From an uncultured Christensenella sp. (GTDB taxonomy: Bacteria > Bacillota > Clostridia > Christensenellales > UBA1242): DNA of 6,047 nucleotides. The notes under the pieces were generated by a model, which saw only the letters and a program-made list of their open reading frames with translations, was not told the DNA's origin and did not search any database. The stretch is from the NCBI GenBank assembly GCA_949291975.1, contig CASEYA010000095.1, forward strand, positions 1 through 6,047, read 5' to 3'. Below, one piece after another: positions 1 through 5,636 of the stretch (position 1 is the first letter of the stretch; every line of letters starts with the position of its first letter). The position numbers were made by a program, and so were the translations under genes.

Positions 1-179
1 CACACAGTTGCACTGATAATCAAAATAATGGCAACAGCAATTAACACATAAAAAGGCGAAAGATATTTGATGAATAACTTCATGCTTTTTTTAAAGTCTT
101 TTGCTTTTGCAATGCTCATTGCACCATGAGGACCATGTGGTCTTGCTGGTTGAGCGTGCGATTGTTGTTTTTCACTCAT
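1..179 (-). CDS. ABC exporter half-transporter, second subunit (5' part only)
   Basis: This is the N-terminal 59 codons of a gene that continues past the left edge. The start is the ATG at 179-177. It overlaps the TGA of the preceding gene as ATGA (4-bp overlap) and has an AAGGAGG ribosome binding site at 190-196, ten bases upstream. The visible protein begins with MSEKQQSHAQPARPHGPHG, a hydrophilic Pro/His/Gly-rich leader, followed by a Lys-rich stretch (about 24-40) and the start of a hydrophobic helix (about 42-59). Pro/Gly-rich N-terminal tails before the first transmembrane helix are typical of the second subunit of heterodimeric ABC multidrug-type exporters in Firmicutes. The overlap with a clear ABC exporter subunit makes a translationally coupled heterodimer likely. 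No nucleotide-binding domain is in view, so the family call rests on context and the N-terminal pattern. Confidence 0.8.
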   Translation of the reverse strand, partial: MSEKQQSHAQPARPHGPHGAMSIAKAKDFKKSMKLFIKYLSPFYVLIAVAIILIISATV

Positions 180-1906
180 GATTCTAGGTCCTCCTTGCTT
201 AGTTGTGAATATGCCAGTTCACGATATATATCACAGTTTTTCATAAGTTCTTTATGTGTGCCAAGCCCAATTATATTGCCTTCGTTCAGCACCATAATTT
301 TATCAGCATCCATAACTGTTCCAATTCTTTGTGCAACAATAACCTTTGTTGCGTCTTGCATATTTTCTTTCAGCGCCATTCTAAGTTTTTTGTCTGTTGC
401 AAAGTCTAGGGCTGAAAAACTGTCGTCAAAAAGCAAAAATTCTGGTTTTTTGGCAATTGCTCGGGCAATAGATAATCTTTGTTTTTGCCCACCAGAAAGG
501 TTGTTTCCGCCTTGACTTACCATAAAGTCTGTTTTTCCGTCTAGTTTTTCCACAAACTCTTTTGCCTGACTGATTTCAATTGCTTTGTCTATGTCTTCTT
601 TGCTTGCGTCATGAGTGCCATAGGCAACATTATCATAAACAGTTCCCGAGAACAAAAGGCTTTTTTGTGGAATATATCCAATTTGGTCATAGAGGTCTTC
701 TAGTTTGATGTCTTTGATGTCTTGATTGTCTATTAAAATTTTACCCTTTGTGGTATCATAAAAACGCATAATAAGGTTGATAATGGTGCTTTTACCACTG
801 CCTGTTGAACCAATGATTGCCAGTGTTTCGCCTTTGTTAAGGGTAAAGTTTATGTTTTTAAGCACAGGGTCTTTTGCGTCAGGATAGCGGAAGCACACAT
901 TTTTGAATTCCAGTTTGCCAAGTCCTTTTTCTTTGAAGTGGTTTGGCCCGTCTGAAATGGTGGTTTGTGAGTCTAAAATTTCTCGCACACGCTTTGCGCT
1001 TACGCTGGCACGAGGCAAAATTAAAAACATCATGGAAAGCATAACAAAACTCATTAAAACAAGTGCAGAATATTGAGTGAACTCCATTAAAGCAGGAACG
1101 TTTAGCATGTTTTGTCCAATCAAATATGCCCCAATCCAAACAAGAGCAAGCGAAAGCCCAGACATAACAATGGTCATAAAAGGCGATAAAAGAGCCATTA
1201 ATCTATTTAGAAAAAGGTTGGTTTTTGAAAAATCAGTGTTGGCATTTTCAAACTTGCCAAGTTGTTTTTCCTCTGCATTATAGGCACGCACAACACGAAT
1301 TCCTGTTAGGTTTTCACGGGTTACAAGGTTAAGCTTATCAACCTTTGATTGCAATTTTTTAAAGCGTGGAAAAGCAAACAGAAAAAGGCTCATAATTCCT
1401 GCCACCATAACAACAAGGAAGATTGCAGTTATTCCAGAAAGTTCGGCACTTTTATCAATTATTTTGCAAAGCGCCCAAATTGCCATAACGGGTGCTGTGA
1501 AAACCATTCTTATTCCAATTGCATATGTTTGTTGCAGTTGGGTGATGTCGTTGGTGGAACGGGTGATGAGACTGGCGGTTGAAAAGCGCTCGATTTCTTG
1601 CATGGAAAATGAGCCAACTTTATCAAAAAGTTTTTGCCTAACCGTTTGGCAAAGCCCTGCACTGATGTGTGCAGCAAAAAATCCTGCCGAGCCAGACAGA
1701 ATGATAGAACCAAAACAAAGCGCAAGCATGATTGCACCTGTGATTAAAATATCATTAATTCCTGCGCCGTCATCAACTTGTGCAATGATTTTTGCCATAT
1801 ATTCTGGCAAGGTCATATCAATTGCCACTGTGCCAACAACAAGGCAAATGACAGCAAAAAACTGAAGCCACTCGATTGGCTTTAAATATTTTAACAGTTT
1901 AATCAT
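176..1906 (-). CDS. ABC exporter half-transporter (permease fused to ATPase), degenerate-site subunit
   Basis: A 576-aa type IV ABC exporter subunit of normal family length. Residues about 1-300 form the membrane domain, with hydrophobic segments near 14-31, 54-79, 130-150, 156-179, 240-264 and 280-298. Residues about 331-576 are the ATPase. Visible motifs are A-loop Tyr341, Walker A GSTGSGKST (366-374), Q-loop Gln414, signature LSGGQ (470-474), Walker B LLFDD (491-495) and D-loop SALD (498-501). Two catalytic positions are changed: the general-base Glu after Walker B is Asp495, and the switch His is Gln526 (VAQRIG). This Asp/Gln pair is known in the degenerate-site subunit of heterodimeric exporters such as TM287/288 and BmrCD. 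The next gene should therefore supply the second, hydrolysing site. The start at 1906 has a GAGAGG site at 1912-1917. The likely role is export of drugs, lipids or peptides; the substrate cannot be read from sequence. Confidence 0.95.
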   Translation of the reverse strand: MIKLLKYLKPIEWLQFFAVICLVVGTVAIDMTLPEYMAKIIAQVDDGAGINDILITGAIMLALCFGSIILSGSAGFFAAHISAGLCQTVRQKLFDKVGSFSMQEIERFSTASLITRSTNDITQLQQTYAIGIRMVFTAPVMAIWALCKIIDKSAELSGITAIFLVVMVAGIMSLFLFAFPRFKKLQSKVDKLNLVTRENLTGIRVVRAYNAEEKQLGKFENANTDFSKTNLFLNRLMALLSPFMTIVMSGLSLALVWIGAYLIGQNMLNVPALMEFTQYSALVLMSFVMLSMMFLILPRASVSAKRVREILDSQTTISDGPNHFKEKGLGKLEFKNVCFRYPDAKDPVLKNINFTLNKGETLAIIGSTGSGKSTIINLIMRFYDTTKGKILIDNQDIKDIKLEDLYDQIGYIPQKSLLFSGTVYDNVAYGTHDASKEDIDKAIEISQAKEFVEKLDGKTDFMVSQGGNNLSGGQKQRLSIARAIAKKPEFLLFDDSFSALDFATDKKLRMALKENMQDATKVIVAQRIGTVMDADKIMVLNEGNIIGLGTHKELMKNCDIYRELAYSQLSKEDLES

Positions 1907-1922
1907 AAAAACCTCTCAAAAT

Positions 1923-1939
1923 ATCTAATAGTGTTAGAT
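1923..1939. promoter_or_regulatory. imperfect palindrome over the ABC operon start site, candidate operator
   Basis: ATCTAA (1923-1928) and TTAGAT (1934-1939) are perfect inverted 6-bp arms separated by 5 bases. The palindrome starts about 7 bases after the -10 box of the minus-strand promoter, so it covers the predicted transcription start and the first bases of the leader. A third copy of the ATCTAA half-site lies at 1953-1958, inside the promoter spacer. Placement and symmetry suit a dimeric repressor, for example of the MarR or TetR type that often controls exporters. No regulator gene is visible here, so the function is inferred. Confidence 0.45.
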
Positions 1940-1945
1940 TTAAGT

Positions 1946-1974
1946 ATTATATATCTAAAAAACATAATTTGCAA
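1946..1974 (-). promoter_or_regulatory. sigma-A-type promoter of the ABC exporter operon
   Basis: Read on the minus strand, the -35 box is TTGCAA (1969-1974) and the -10 box is a consensus TATAAT (1946-1951), with a 17-base spacer. The predicted start is near 1939-1940, giving a leader of about 33 bases before the ATG at 1906. It is the only plausible promoter in front of this gene and it diverges from the hydrolase promoter at 2085-2113. Confidence 0.7.
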
Positions 1975-2084
1975 CTGTTATTATATAGAAAAATTTGAAA
2001 ATTTCCTAAAATTTTTTACGGAGTTTGTCTATTTTAAAAAAGTGAAGAATAATTTTAAAAAGATAAATTTTCAAAGCTCTTTTT

Positions 2085-2113
2085 TTGACTTTTCCCAAAA
2101 ACATTGCTATTAT
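2085..2113 (+). promoter_or_regulatory. sigma-A-type promoter of the alpha/beta hydrolase gene
   Basis: TTGACT (2085-2090), a 17-base spacer and TATTAT (2108-2113), preceded by TGC at 2105-2107 (extended -10). An alternative -10, TATAAT at 2111-2116, would give a 20-base spacer. The start is expected around 2120, leaving a leader of only about 16 bases that is mostly the ribosome binding site. The DNA between this promoter and the divergent one (1975-2084) is simple AT-rich sequence with no gene. Confidence 0.7.
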
Positions 2114-2135
2114 AATAAAGAAGGAGAAAATACAT

Positions 2136-3074
2136 ATGCCAGTTTGGTTTTGGGTTATAGTGGGAATTGTTGCTGTGCTTGTTGTTTTAAGTGTGGTGGC
2201 ATCTGCCTCGTTGTTTTTTGGAATGTTTACCCGTTCAAAACTTCCGCAAACTTTTCCATATTTATCAAAGAATAAAAAGAAAATGTTTCTTGATGATGTT
2301 CACTCTGGGGAAAAGTGGCTTGAAAACATAAAACGAGAAGAGGTTTGCATAAAAAGTGAAGATGGCTTTAAACTGAAAGGTATTTTTGTTAACCAAAATT
2401 CAAACAAAACAGTTATTCTTGTTCATGGCTATATGGCAAGCCATTTATTCAGAGTTCAAGATGCGCCCTTTTATTATAACCTTGGTTTTAACATTCTTTT
2501 AATTGACCAACGAACGCATGGCATGAGTGAGGGGAAATATATAACCTGTGGAATTCTTGAAAGCAAAGACCTGATAGGGTGGGTAGAGTTTTTAAATAAC
2601 AAAATAAAAGGCGAAATCATTCTTGACGGTGTGTCAATGGGTGCGGCAACTGTGCTTTGTGCCAGCGCAGACAAGAATTTGCCAGCAAATGTGAAGTTTG
2701 TTGTTGCCGATTGCTCATATACCACCATGCGTGATTTAACAAAAACACTTTTTAAACGCTATGCACTTGTGCCAAATTGGATTATCATTGGAATTGGCGA
2801 AGCTTTTGCTCGCAGAGTTGGAAAGTTTTCTCTTTATAAAAATGGACCTTTGGAATGCGTTAAAAAAGCAAAAGTTCCCATTCTTTTTCTGCATGGCGAT
2901 AAAGATACCTTTATTCCACACAAAATGGCAGACGAACTCTATGCAAACTGCACCAGTCCAAGCAAACTTGTAAAAATCAAGGGTGCAGGCCATGCAATGT
3001 GTTTTTGCGAAGACCGAACAACTTGCCAAAACGCAGTGAAAGATATGATAGAAAAATATATGAAAGATAGATAA
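2136..3074 (+). CDS. membrane-anchored alpha/beta hydrolase (serine hydrolase)
   Basis: A 312-aa protein of the alpha/beta hydrolase fold, close to the YqkD/FrsA-like group of Firmicutes hydrolases. The ATG at 2136 is chosen because AAGGAG sits at 2121-2126. A start 17 codons earlier, at 2085, would lie inside the promoter. Residues about 4-28 are one hydrophobic helix, acting as a signal anchor and probably placing the catalytic domain outside the cell. The oxyanion region is VHGY (96-99). The strand and turn LLIDQRTHGMSEG (121-133) is typical of this group. The nucleophile is Ser167 in GVSMG. The likely acid is Asp257 in HGDKDTF and the likely base is His286 in GAGHAM, giving a complete triad. 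The substrate is unknown; an esterase, thioesterase or peptidase-like activity would all fit. The gene stands alone between its own promoter and a terminator. Confidence 0.9.
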   Translation: MPVWFWVIVGIVAVLVVLSVVASASLFFGMFTRSKLPQTFPYLSKNKKKMFLDDVHSGEKWLENIKREEVCIKSEDGFKLKGIFVNQNSNKTVILVHGYMASHLFRVQDAPFYYNLGFNILLIDQRTHGMSEGKYITCGILESKDLIGWVEFLNNKIKGEIILDGVSMGAATVLCASADKNLPANVKFVVADCSYTTMRDLTKTLFKRYALVPNWIIIGIGEAFARRVGKFSLYKNGPLECVKKAKVPILFLHGDKDTFIPHKMADELYANCTSPSKLVKIKGAGHAMCFCEDRTTCQNAVKDMIEKYMKDR

Positions 3075-3175
3075 TTAAATGCTTTGTTAAGCGAACTGCA
3101 AGACGCTTTTTTGAAGTTTAACTGGTGTTTTTTAAAAAAATTTAAGTTTTGTTTGATTTTTGGGGAATAAAAAAG

Positions 3176-3209
3176 AACTTTGCTGTCTTTGCAAAGTTTT
3201 TCTGTTTTT
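3176..3209 (+). terminator. intrinsic terminator after the hydrolase gene
   Basis: AACTTTGC (3176-3183) pairs perfectly with GCAAAGTT (3191-3198) around a 7-base loop, followed by a T-rich tail to 3209 (TTTCTGTTTTT). It lies about 100 bases after the hydrolase stop and upstream of the next gene. A weaker candidate nearer the stop is AAGCG (3089-3093) with CGCTT (3104-3108) and a short T run to 3112; either or both may act. Confidence 0.55.
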
Positions 3210-3227
3210 AAGATGTTATAAAATTTT

Positions 3228-3257
3228 TTACTTAAATAAAAATTTGTTTCATATTAT
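3228..3257 (+). promoter_or_regulatory. weak promoter close to the GlmU-C-like gene start
   Basis: TTACTT (3228-3233), an 18-base spacer and TATTAT (3252-3257). The -10 box ends only 6 bases before the ATG at 3264, so a start at the usual distance would fall on or next to the A of the ATG and give a leaderless mRNA. An alternative is TATAAA at 3217-3222 with an upstream TG (extended -10), starting near 3229. Neither leader contains a Shine-Dalgarno sequence. The -35 match is poor. Confidence 0.35.
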
Positions 3258-3263
3258 AGTTAC

Positions 3264-3836
3264 ATGGAAAATATTTTTATTGGTAAAAACAAAATTTCAA
3301 AAAAGGTGTCAATTAGCAAAAGTTATCTTGAAAATTGCACTGTGGAAAAAGATTGCTTCATCTTTGATTCATATTTAAAAAACGCAACAGTGAAAAAGGG
3401 CACTAAAATTATAAAAAGTGTGGTTAGTGATAGCATAATAGATGAAAACAGTGAAATTGGACCCTTTGCACACATACGCCCAGAAAGTGTGATTGGCAAA
3501 AATTGTAAGATTGGTTCTTTTGTGGAAATTAAAAAAAGTAAAATAAAAACGGGAACAAAATGTGCACATCTTGCCTATGTGGGTGATGCTTTTATAGGCA
3601 AAAATTGTAACATTGGGTGCGGTGTGGTGTTTGCAAACTTTAACGGAAAAATCAAACAACAAATAACAGTCAAAAGTGGATGTTTTATTGGCGCAAATGT
3701 TAACCTTGTATCTCCACTGAAAATTGGCAAAAACTGTTTTATTGCAGCGGGAACAACGGTAAGAAAAGATTTGCCCGATAAAACCTTTGTGGTTGCAAAA
3801 ACGGAGAATAAAACAAAGACAAATAAAAGCATATAA
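3264..3836 (+). CDS. stand-alone left-handed beta-helix acetyltransferase matching the C-terminal half of GlmU
   Basis: A 190-aa hexapeptide-repeat protein. Residues about 4-62 are short helix coils (IFIGKNKISKKVSI, SYLENCTVEKDCFI), and 63-180 align with the acetyltransferase domain of GlmU, which makes N-acetylglucosamine-1-phosphate for cell-wall UDP-GlcNAc. Using remembered E. coli numbering, the match runs without gaps at an offset of 261. Arg72 = Arg333, Lys90 = Lys351, His102 = catalytic His363, Tyr105 = Tyr366, Asn116 = Asn377, Asn125 = Asn386, Lys131 = Lys392. Differences at the acetyl-CoA side include Tyr387 to Phe126, Ser405 to Ala144 and Arg440 to Lys179. The roughly 230-residue uridylyltransferase domain is absent, and the DNA upstream encodes none of it, so this is not a frameshifted GlmU. 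The start at 3264 keeps the first helix coil but has no Shine-Dalgarno. It could act on an amino sugar other than GlcN-1-P. The gene appears monocistronic. Confidence 0.85.
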   Translation: MENIFIGKNKISKKVSISKSYLENCTVEKDCFIFDSYLKNATVKKGTKIIKSVVSDSIIDENSEIGPFAHIRPESVIGKNCKIGSFVEIKKSKIKTGTKCAHLAYVGDAFIGKNCNIGCGVVFANFNGKIKQQITVKSGCFIGANVNLVSPLKIGKNCFIAAGTTVRKDLPDKTFVVAKTENKTKTNKSI

Positions 3837-3994
3837 AATCAGTTGCAAATGTGTGTAAAACAAAAATATTGAAGATTCAAAGTAACATAATAAAAGCAAA
3901 TATATTAAAAATTGATAAGGCTTTAACGTAAACTTGGCAATTGAAAATGTTCAAAACTTGATGAATTTGTGCTTTATGTAAATTTTAAACTCTG

Positions 3995-4015
3995 GTTTTT
4001 CGTTAAAAACTTTTT
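3995..4015 (+). terminator. weak AT-rich hairpin, possible terminator after the GlmU-C-like gene
   Basis: GTTTTT (3995-4000) pairs with AAAAAC (4005-4010) around CGTT, followed by TTTTT (4011-4015). The stem has a single G-C pair, so it is weak. The 160 bases between the stop at 3836 and this hairpin contain no other gene or clear terminator. The strong hairpin at 4048-4073 is also followed by T-rich plus-strand sequence and could stop plus-strand transcription instead. Confidence 0.3.
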
Positions 4016-4041
4016 ATCACTAATTTGTAAAGGATGATAAA

Positions 4042-4073
4042 ACAAAAAATAAAACAGCAAACGCTGTTTTATT
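4042..4073 (-). terminator. strong intrinsic terminator overlapping the membrane protein stop codon
   Basis: On the minus strand AATAAAACAGC (4073-4063) pairs perfectly with GCTGTTTTATT (4058-4048) around a GTTT loop, followed by TTTTTTGTTTT. The stem is 11 bp. The TAA stop of the membrane protein gene (4071-4069) lies inside the 5' arm, so the terminator begins before translation ends. Confidence 0.85.
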
Positions 4074-4770
4074 TCTTTTTGTTGCCCTTTTCTTCTTTTT
4101 GTTGCTGTTCTGTTTCTTCTGTTTCTTCTGTTTCTTCGTTTTCTGGTTTATTTTCTTCTTGCTCTTCGTTTTCAGCACTGTTTTGTTCTTCTGTTTTTTC
4201 TTCCTCAGGTTTTGGTTCTTCAAGACTTACTTCAATTGCTTCTCCATTGCCTGATTCTTTCTTTTCTCTCTTTGGAAGGGCAAAAAAGCCTTCTTTTTCA
4301 ATTGCACCTTTTTTCCAAAGAACAAGATAAACAATAACTGTTGCAAGAATGAAAAGGAAATATAGCAAAGCACCAAAGGTTATAATGCCAAAACCAATTC
4401 CGCTAGCAATGCTTGCAAACACAGCCACCAAAACTGCTGTTGCGCAGAAAACAATAAACATAAATTCTGCAATGGTTTTAAGTCCCCAACTGCCAATTTT
4501 TAATTCTTTTGCTTTGCCTGCTGCGTATGCCCAACCCCAAATGCTTACGATTAACAAAAGAATCATCGAAATTAAAGACAAAATTTGAAAAATTCCAGTA
4601 AAGATAAACCAAATGTTAATCCAATATGCTAAAAGTTGATAGCCAGAGAGAACATAGATAAAATCCCATCCCATAATCAGAAAAGCACCAATAACTGTTA
4701 GCACCATATAGATAAAAGGCAACATTTTTCTAGTTTTTTCTGAAAGTGTGCTTTTATTTTCGTTTTCCAT
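4069..4770 (-). CDS. four-helix membrane protein with a Glu-rich C-terminal tail, function unknown
   Basis: A 233-aa protein I do not recognise as a named family. The ATG at 4770 is chosen because AAGGAG lies at 4783-4788 and the promoter start is near 4798; an in-frame upstream ATG at 4878 would lie outside the transcript. Residues 1-16 are hydrophilic. Hydrophobic segments lie near 17-34, 52-78, 100-122 and 126-151. Residues 152-233 form a soluble tail, rich in Glu, Lys, Gln and Asn, with an EET repeat near 212-221 and a Lys-rich end. An even number of helices puts both termini on the same side. The first is preceded by Lys/Arg, suggesting a cytoplasmic tail. The tail is low-complexity and probably disordered, so the coding call rests on the promoter, ribosome binding site, helices and terminator. 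The gene is monocistronic. Confidence 0.8.
   Translation of the reverse strand: MENENKSTLSEKTRKMLPFIYMVLTVIGAFLIMGWDFIYVLSGYQLLAYWINIWFIFTGIFQILSLISMILLLIVSIWGWAYAAGKAKELKIGSWGLKTIAEFMFIVFCATAVLVAVFASIASGIGFGIITFGALLYFLFILATVIVYLVLWKKGAIEKEGFFALPKREKKESGNGEAIEVSLEEPKPEEEKTEEQNSAENEEQEENKPENEETEETEETEQQQKEEKGNKKK
4108..4137. repeat. 9-bp tandem repeat inside the acidic tail
   Basis: Three exact copies of TTCTGTTTC (4108-4134) plus TTC, encoding repeated Glu-Glu-Thr on the minus strand. The unit is a multiple of three, so gain or loss of a copy by slippage would lengthen or shorten the tail without changing the reading frame. Confidence 0.8.
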
Positions 4771-4804
4771 AATAGATTTATTCTCCTTGATTGATATTAT
4801 AACT

Positions 4805-4833
4805 AGTATAATTAATTTTATGCGAAAAGTCAA
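4805..4833 (-). promoter_or_regulatory. sigma-A-type promoter of the membrane protein gene
   Basis: Minus-strand TTGACT (4828-4833), a 17-base spacer and TATACT (4805-4810). The predicted start is near 4798, with a leader of about 28 bases containing AAGGAG. A second TATAAT (4796-4801) lies just downstream without a matching -35. Confidence 0.75.
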
Positions 4834-4844
4834 GAAAAAGCAAA

Positions 4845-4871
4845 TTGTTTTTGTTGTTTTTCTGTTATAAT
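4845..4871 (+). promoter_or_regulatory. possible plus-strand promoter with extended -10
   Basis: TGTTATAAT (4863-4871) is a consensus extended -10. The best upstream element is TTGTTT (4845-4850) with a short 15-base spacer. A transcript would start near 4878 and immediately cross the AAGCAA/TTGCTT hairpin, with no coding sequence. This is a weak call in AT-rich DNA. Confidence 0.25.
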
Positions 4872-4984
4872 ATCGCATTTTTTTGCGTAATAAGCAAGTT
4901 TTTGCTTGATAGATAGAAAATAAAACATATAACAGTCATTATTGAGCAAAATTTATAAGCAAAAACATTATGCACAAACTTTAT

Positions 4985-5013
4985 TTGACTTTTCTTGTTA
5001 AAAGGTTTATAAT
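4985..5013 (+). promoter_or_regulatory. consensus sigma-A promoter upstream of the tRNA and small ORF
   Basis: TTGACT (4985-4990), a 17-base spacer and a perfect TATAAT (5008-5013). The predicted start is near 5020, about 190 bases before the tRNA. I see no comparable promoter closer to the tRNA and no terminator in between. It therefore probably drives a precursor carrying the tRNA and perhaps the 73-aa gene, or a separate small RNA. Confidence 0.75.
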
Positions 5014-5018
5014 GAAAT

Positions 5019-5034
5019 CTATAAAACTTTATAG
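5019..5034. promoter_or_regulatory. palindrome at the predicted transcription start
   Basis: CTATAAA (5019-5025) and TTTATAG (5028-5034) are perfect 7-bp inverted arms separated by AC. The element sits at the predicted start of the promoter at 4985-5013, the same position as the palindrome at the ABC promoter, although the half-sites differ. It may be an operator. The AT content means chance cannot be excluded. Confidence 0.3.
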
Positions 5035-5061
5035 CATTCTTGATTTGCTTAAAAGTGATAT

Positions 5062-5212
5062 ATTTAGCATGGCATTAAACGTTAAGTTCTTTGTGTTTAT
5101 TAAAAGCCAGAACATTTGCATTTATTGTTCTAGAAATTAGTTGAATAAATTATTAATCACATCAAAACAATGCTTTTGCAAAAAATAACAATCAGGTAAA
5201 AAATTTAGCATG
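5062..5212 (+). repeat. direct repeat of ATTTAGCATG, second copy ending on tRNA base 1
   Basis: The 10-mer ATTTAGCATG occurs at 5062-5071 and again at 5203-5212, where its last G is the first base of the tRNA. The copies are 141 bases apart and the flanking bases do not match. It may be chance, a remnant of a duplicated tRNA 5' flank, or a recombination trace. Confidence 0.3.
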
Positions 5213-5286
5213 CTCTCGTGGTGTAAAGGATAGCACAATGGTCTTCGGAACCATTAGTTCGGGTTCGAATCCTGACGGGAGCGCCA
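5212..5286 (+). tRNA. tRNA-Arg, anticodon UCG, CCA encoded
   Basis: A complete 75-nt cloverleaf. The acceptor GCTCTCG (5212-5218) pairs with CGGGAGC (5276-5282) with one G-U pair, then discriminator G and encoded CCA (5284-5286). The D stem is GTGT/GCAC with loop AAAGGATA, containing A20, an arginine identity base. The anticodon stem ATGGT/ACCAT (5238-5242, 5250-5254) carries loop CTTCGGA with anticodon TCG at 5245-5247. The variable loop is 4 bases. The T arm TCGGG/CCTGA has loop TTCGAAT. It reads CGA and possibly other CGN codons; CGA is used several times in the hydrolase gene. A small protein gene starts 46 bases after the CCA. Confidence 0.96.
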
Positions 5287-5332
5287 TTAAAAAAATAAAA
5301 GCATTAAAATTATATTTAAGGGGAAAAATAGT

Positions 5333-5554
5333 ATGATGAGAACTGAACCATATTTTATGAAAAATAAAGAGTGGTATTATCATGACCCAAAAGAATGGAA
5401 ATATAAATTAACAGATAAAGCTCCCCCAAAAGCCCGAAAAAGCTATGAGGAGTTTTATTCAGTGCAGTATGACCCATTGTTTTGGGGAAAGACGCAAGAA
5501 CAAATAGATGCGACCTTGCGAGCAGAAAAGAAGAGATTGTTAGAGGGAGAATAA
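5333..5554 (+). CDS. 73-aa conserved-looking small protein, function unknown
   Basis: The ATG at 5333 follows AAGGGG (5318-5323) with 9 bases between; a second ATG at 5336 is also possible. The protein is soluble, charged and very rich in aromatic residues in its first two thirds (WYYHDPKEWKYKLTDKAPP at 14-32, then SYEEFYSVQYDPLFWGKT at 37-54). It ends in a short charged helix (about 55-72). There is no signal peptide, membrane segment or Cys/His metal site. Good ribosome binding site, ordered composition and a terminator 80 bases downstream make it a real gene despite its size. It has no obvious promoter of its own in the 46 bases after the tRNA, so it is probably read through from the tRNA transcript. 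I do not recognise a function. Confidence 0.75.
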   Translation: MMRTEPYFMKNKEWYYHDPKEWKYKLTDKAPPKARKSYEEFYSVQYDPLFWGKTQEQIDATLRAEKKRLLEGE

Positions 5555-5636
5555 TATTCACGCTACAAATAACAGATTTGCCTATTTATAAAATTTTTGT
5601 TTTAACTTGTTGTGCTATTTTGCAATAAATATTTAG

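Larger units (their letters stand above)
4834..5211. other. gene-free region between the membrane protein promoter and the tRNA
   Basis: About 380 bases with no convincing protein gene. It holds a possible plus-strand extended -10 (4863-4871), a short CGCA/TGCG hairpin across a T run (4874-4887), an AAGCAA/TTGCTT hairpin (4892-4907), a consensus promoter (4985-5013), a start-site palindrome (5019-5034), an AGAACA/TGTTCT hairpin with an 11-base loop (5109-5131), and a repeated 10-mer (5062-5071 and 5203-5212). No T-box, SRP or RNase P core motif is visible to me. The segment 5014-5211 is either a long tRNA leader or a small RNA. Confidence 0.6.

Noticed and set aside
2085..2135. Upstream in-frame ATG for the alpha/beta hydrolase
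   Set aside because: It overlaps the promoter -35/-10 region and lacks a ribosome binding site, whereas the ATG at 2136 has AAGGAG at proper spacing and starts directly before the membrane anchor.
3375..3899. Minus-strand 174-codon open frame
   Set aside because: It lies opposite the GlmU-C-like gene, whose hexapeptide pattern and active-site residues are clear. The antisense product is Cys/Phe-rich and lacks a start signal.
4034..4330. Plus-strand 98-codon Ser/Phe-rich frame
   Set aside because: It is the complement of the Glu-rich repeat of the membrane protein gene; the low-complexity Ser/Cys/Phe pattern is a by-product of GAA-rich DNA.
5069..5140. 23-codon ORF starting MALNVKFF in the tRNA leader
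   Set aside because: No Shine-Dalgarno, very short and without supporting conservation; kept only as part of the leader description.
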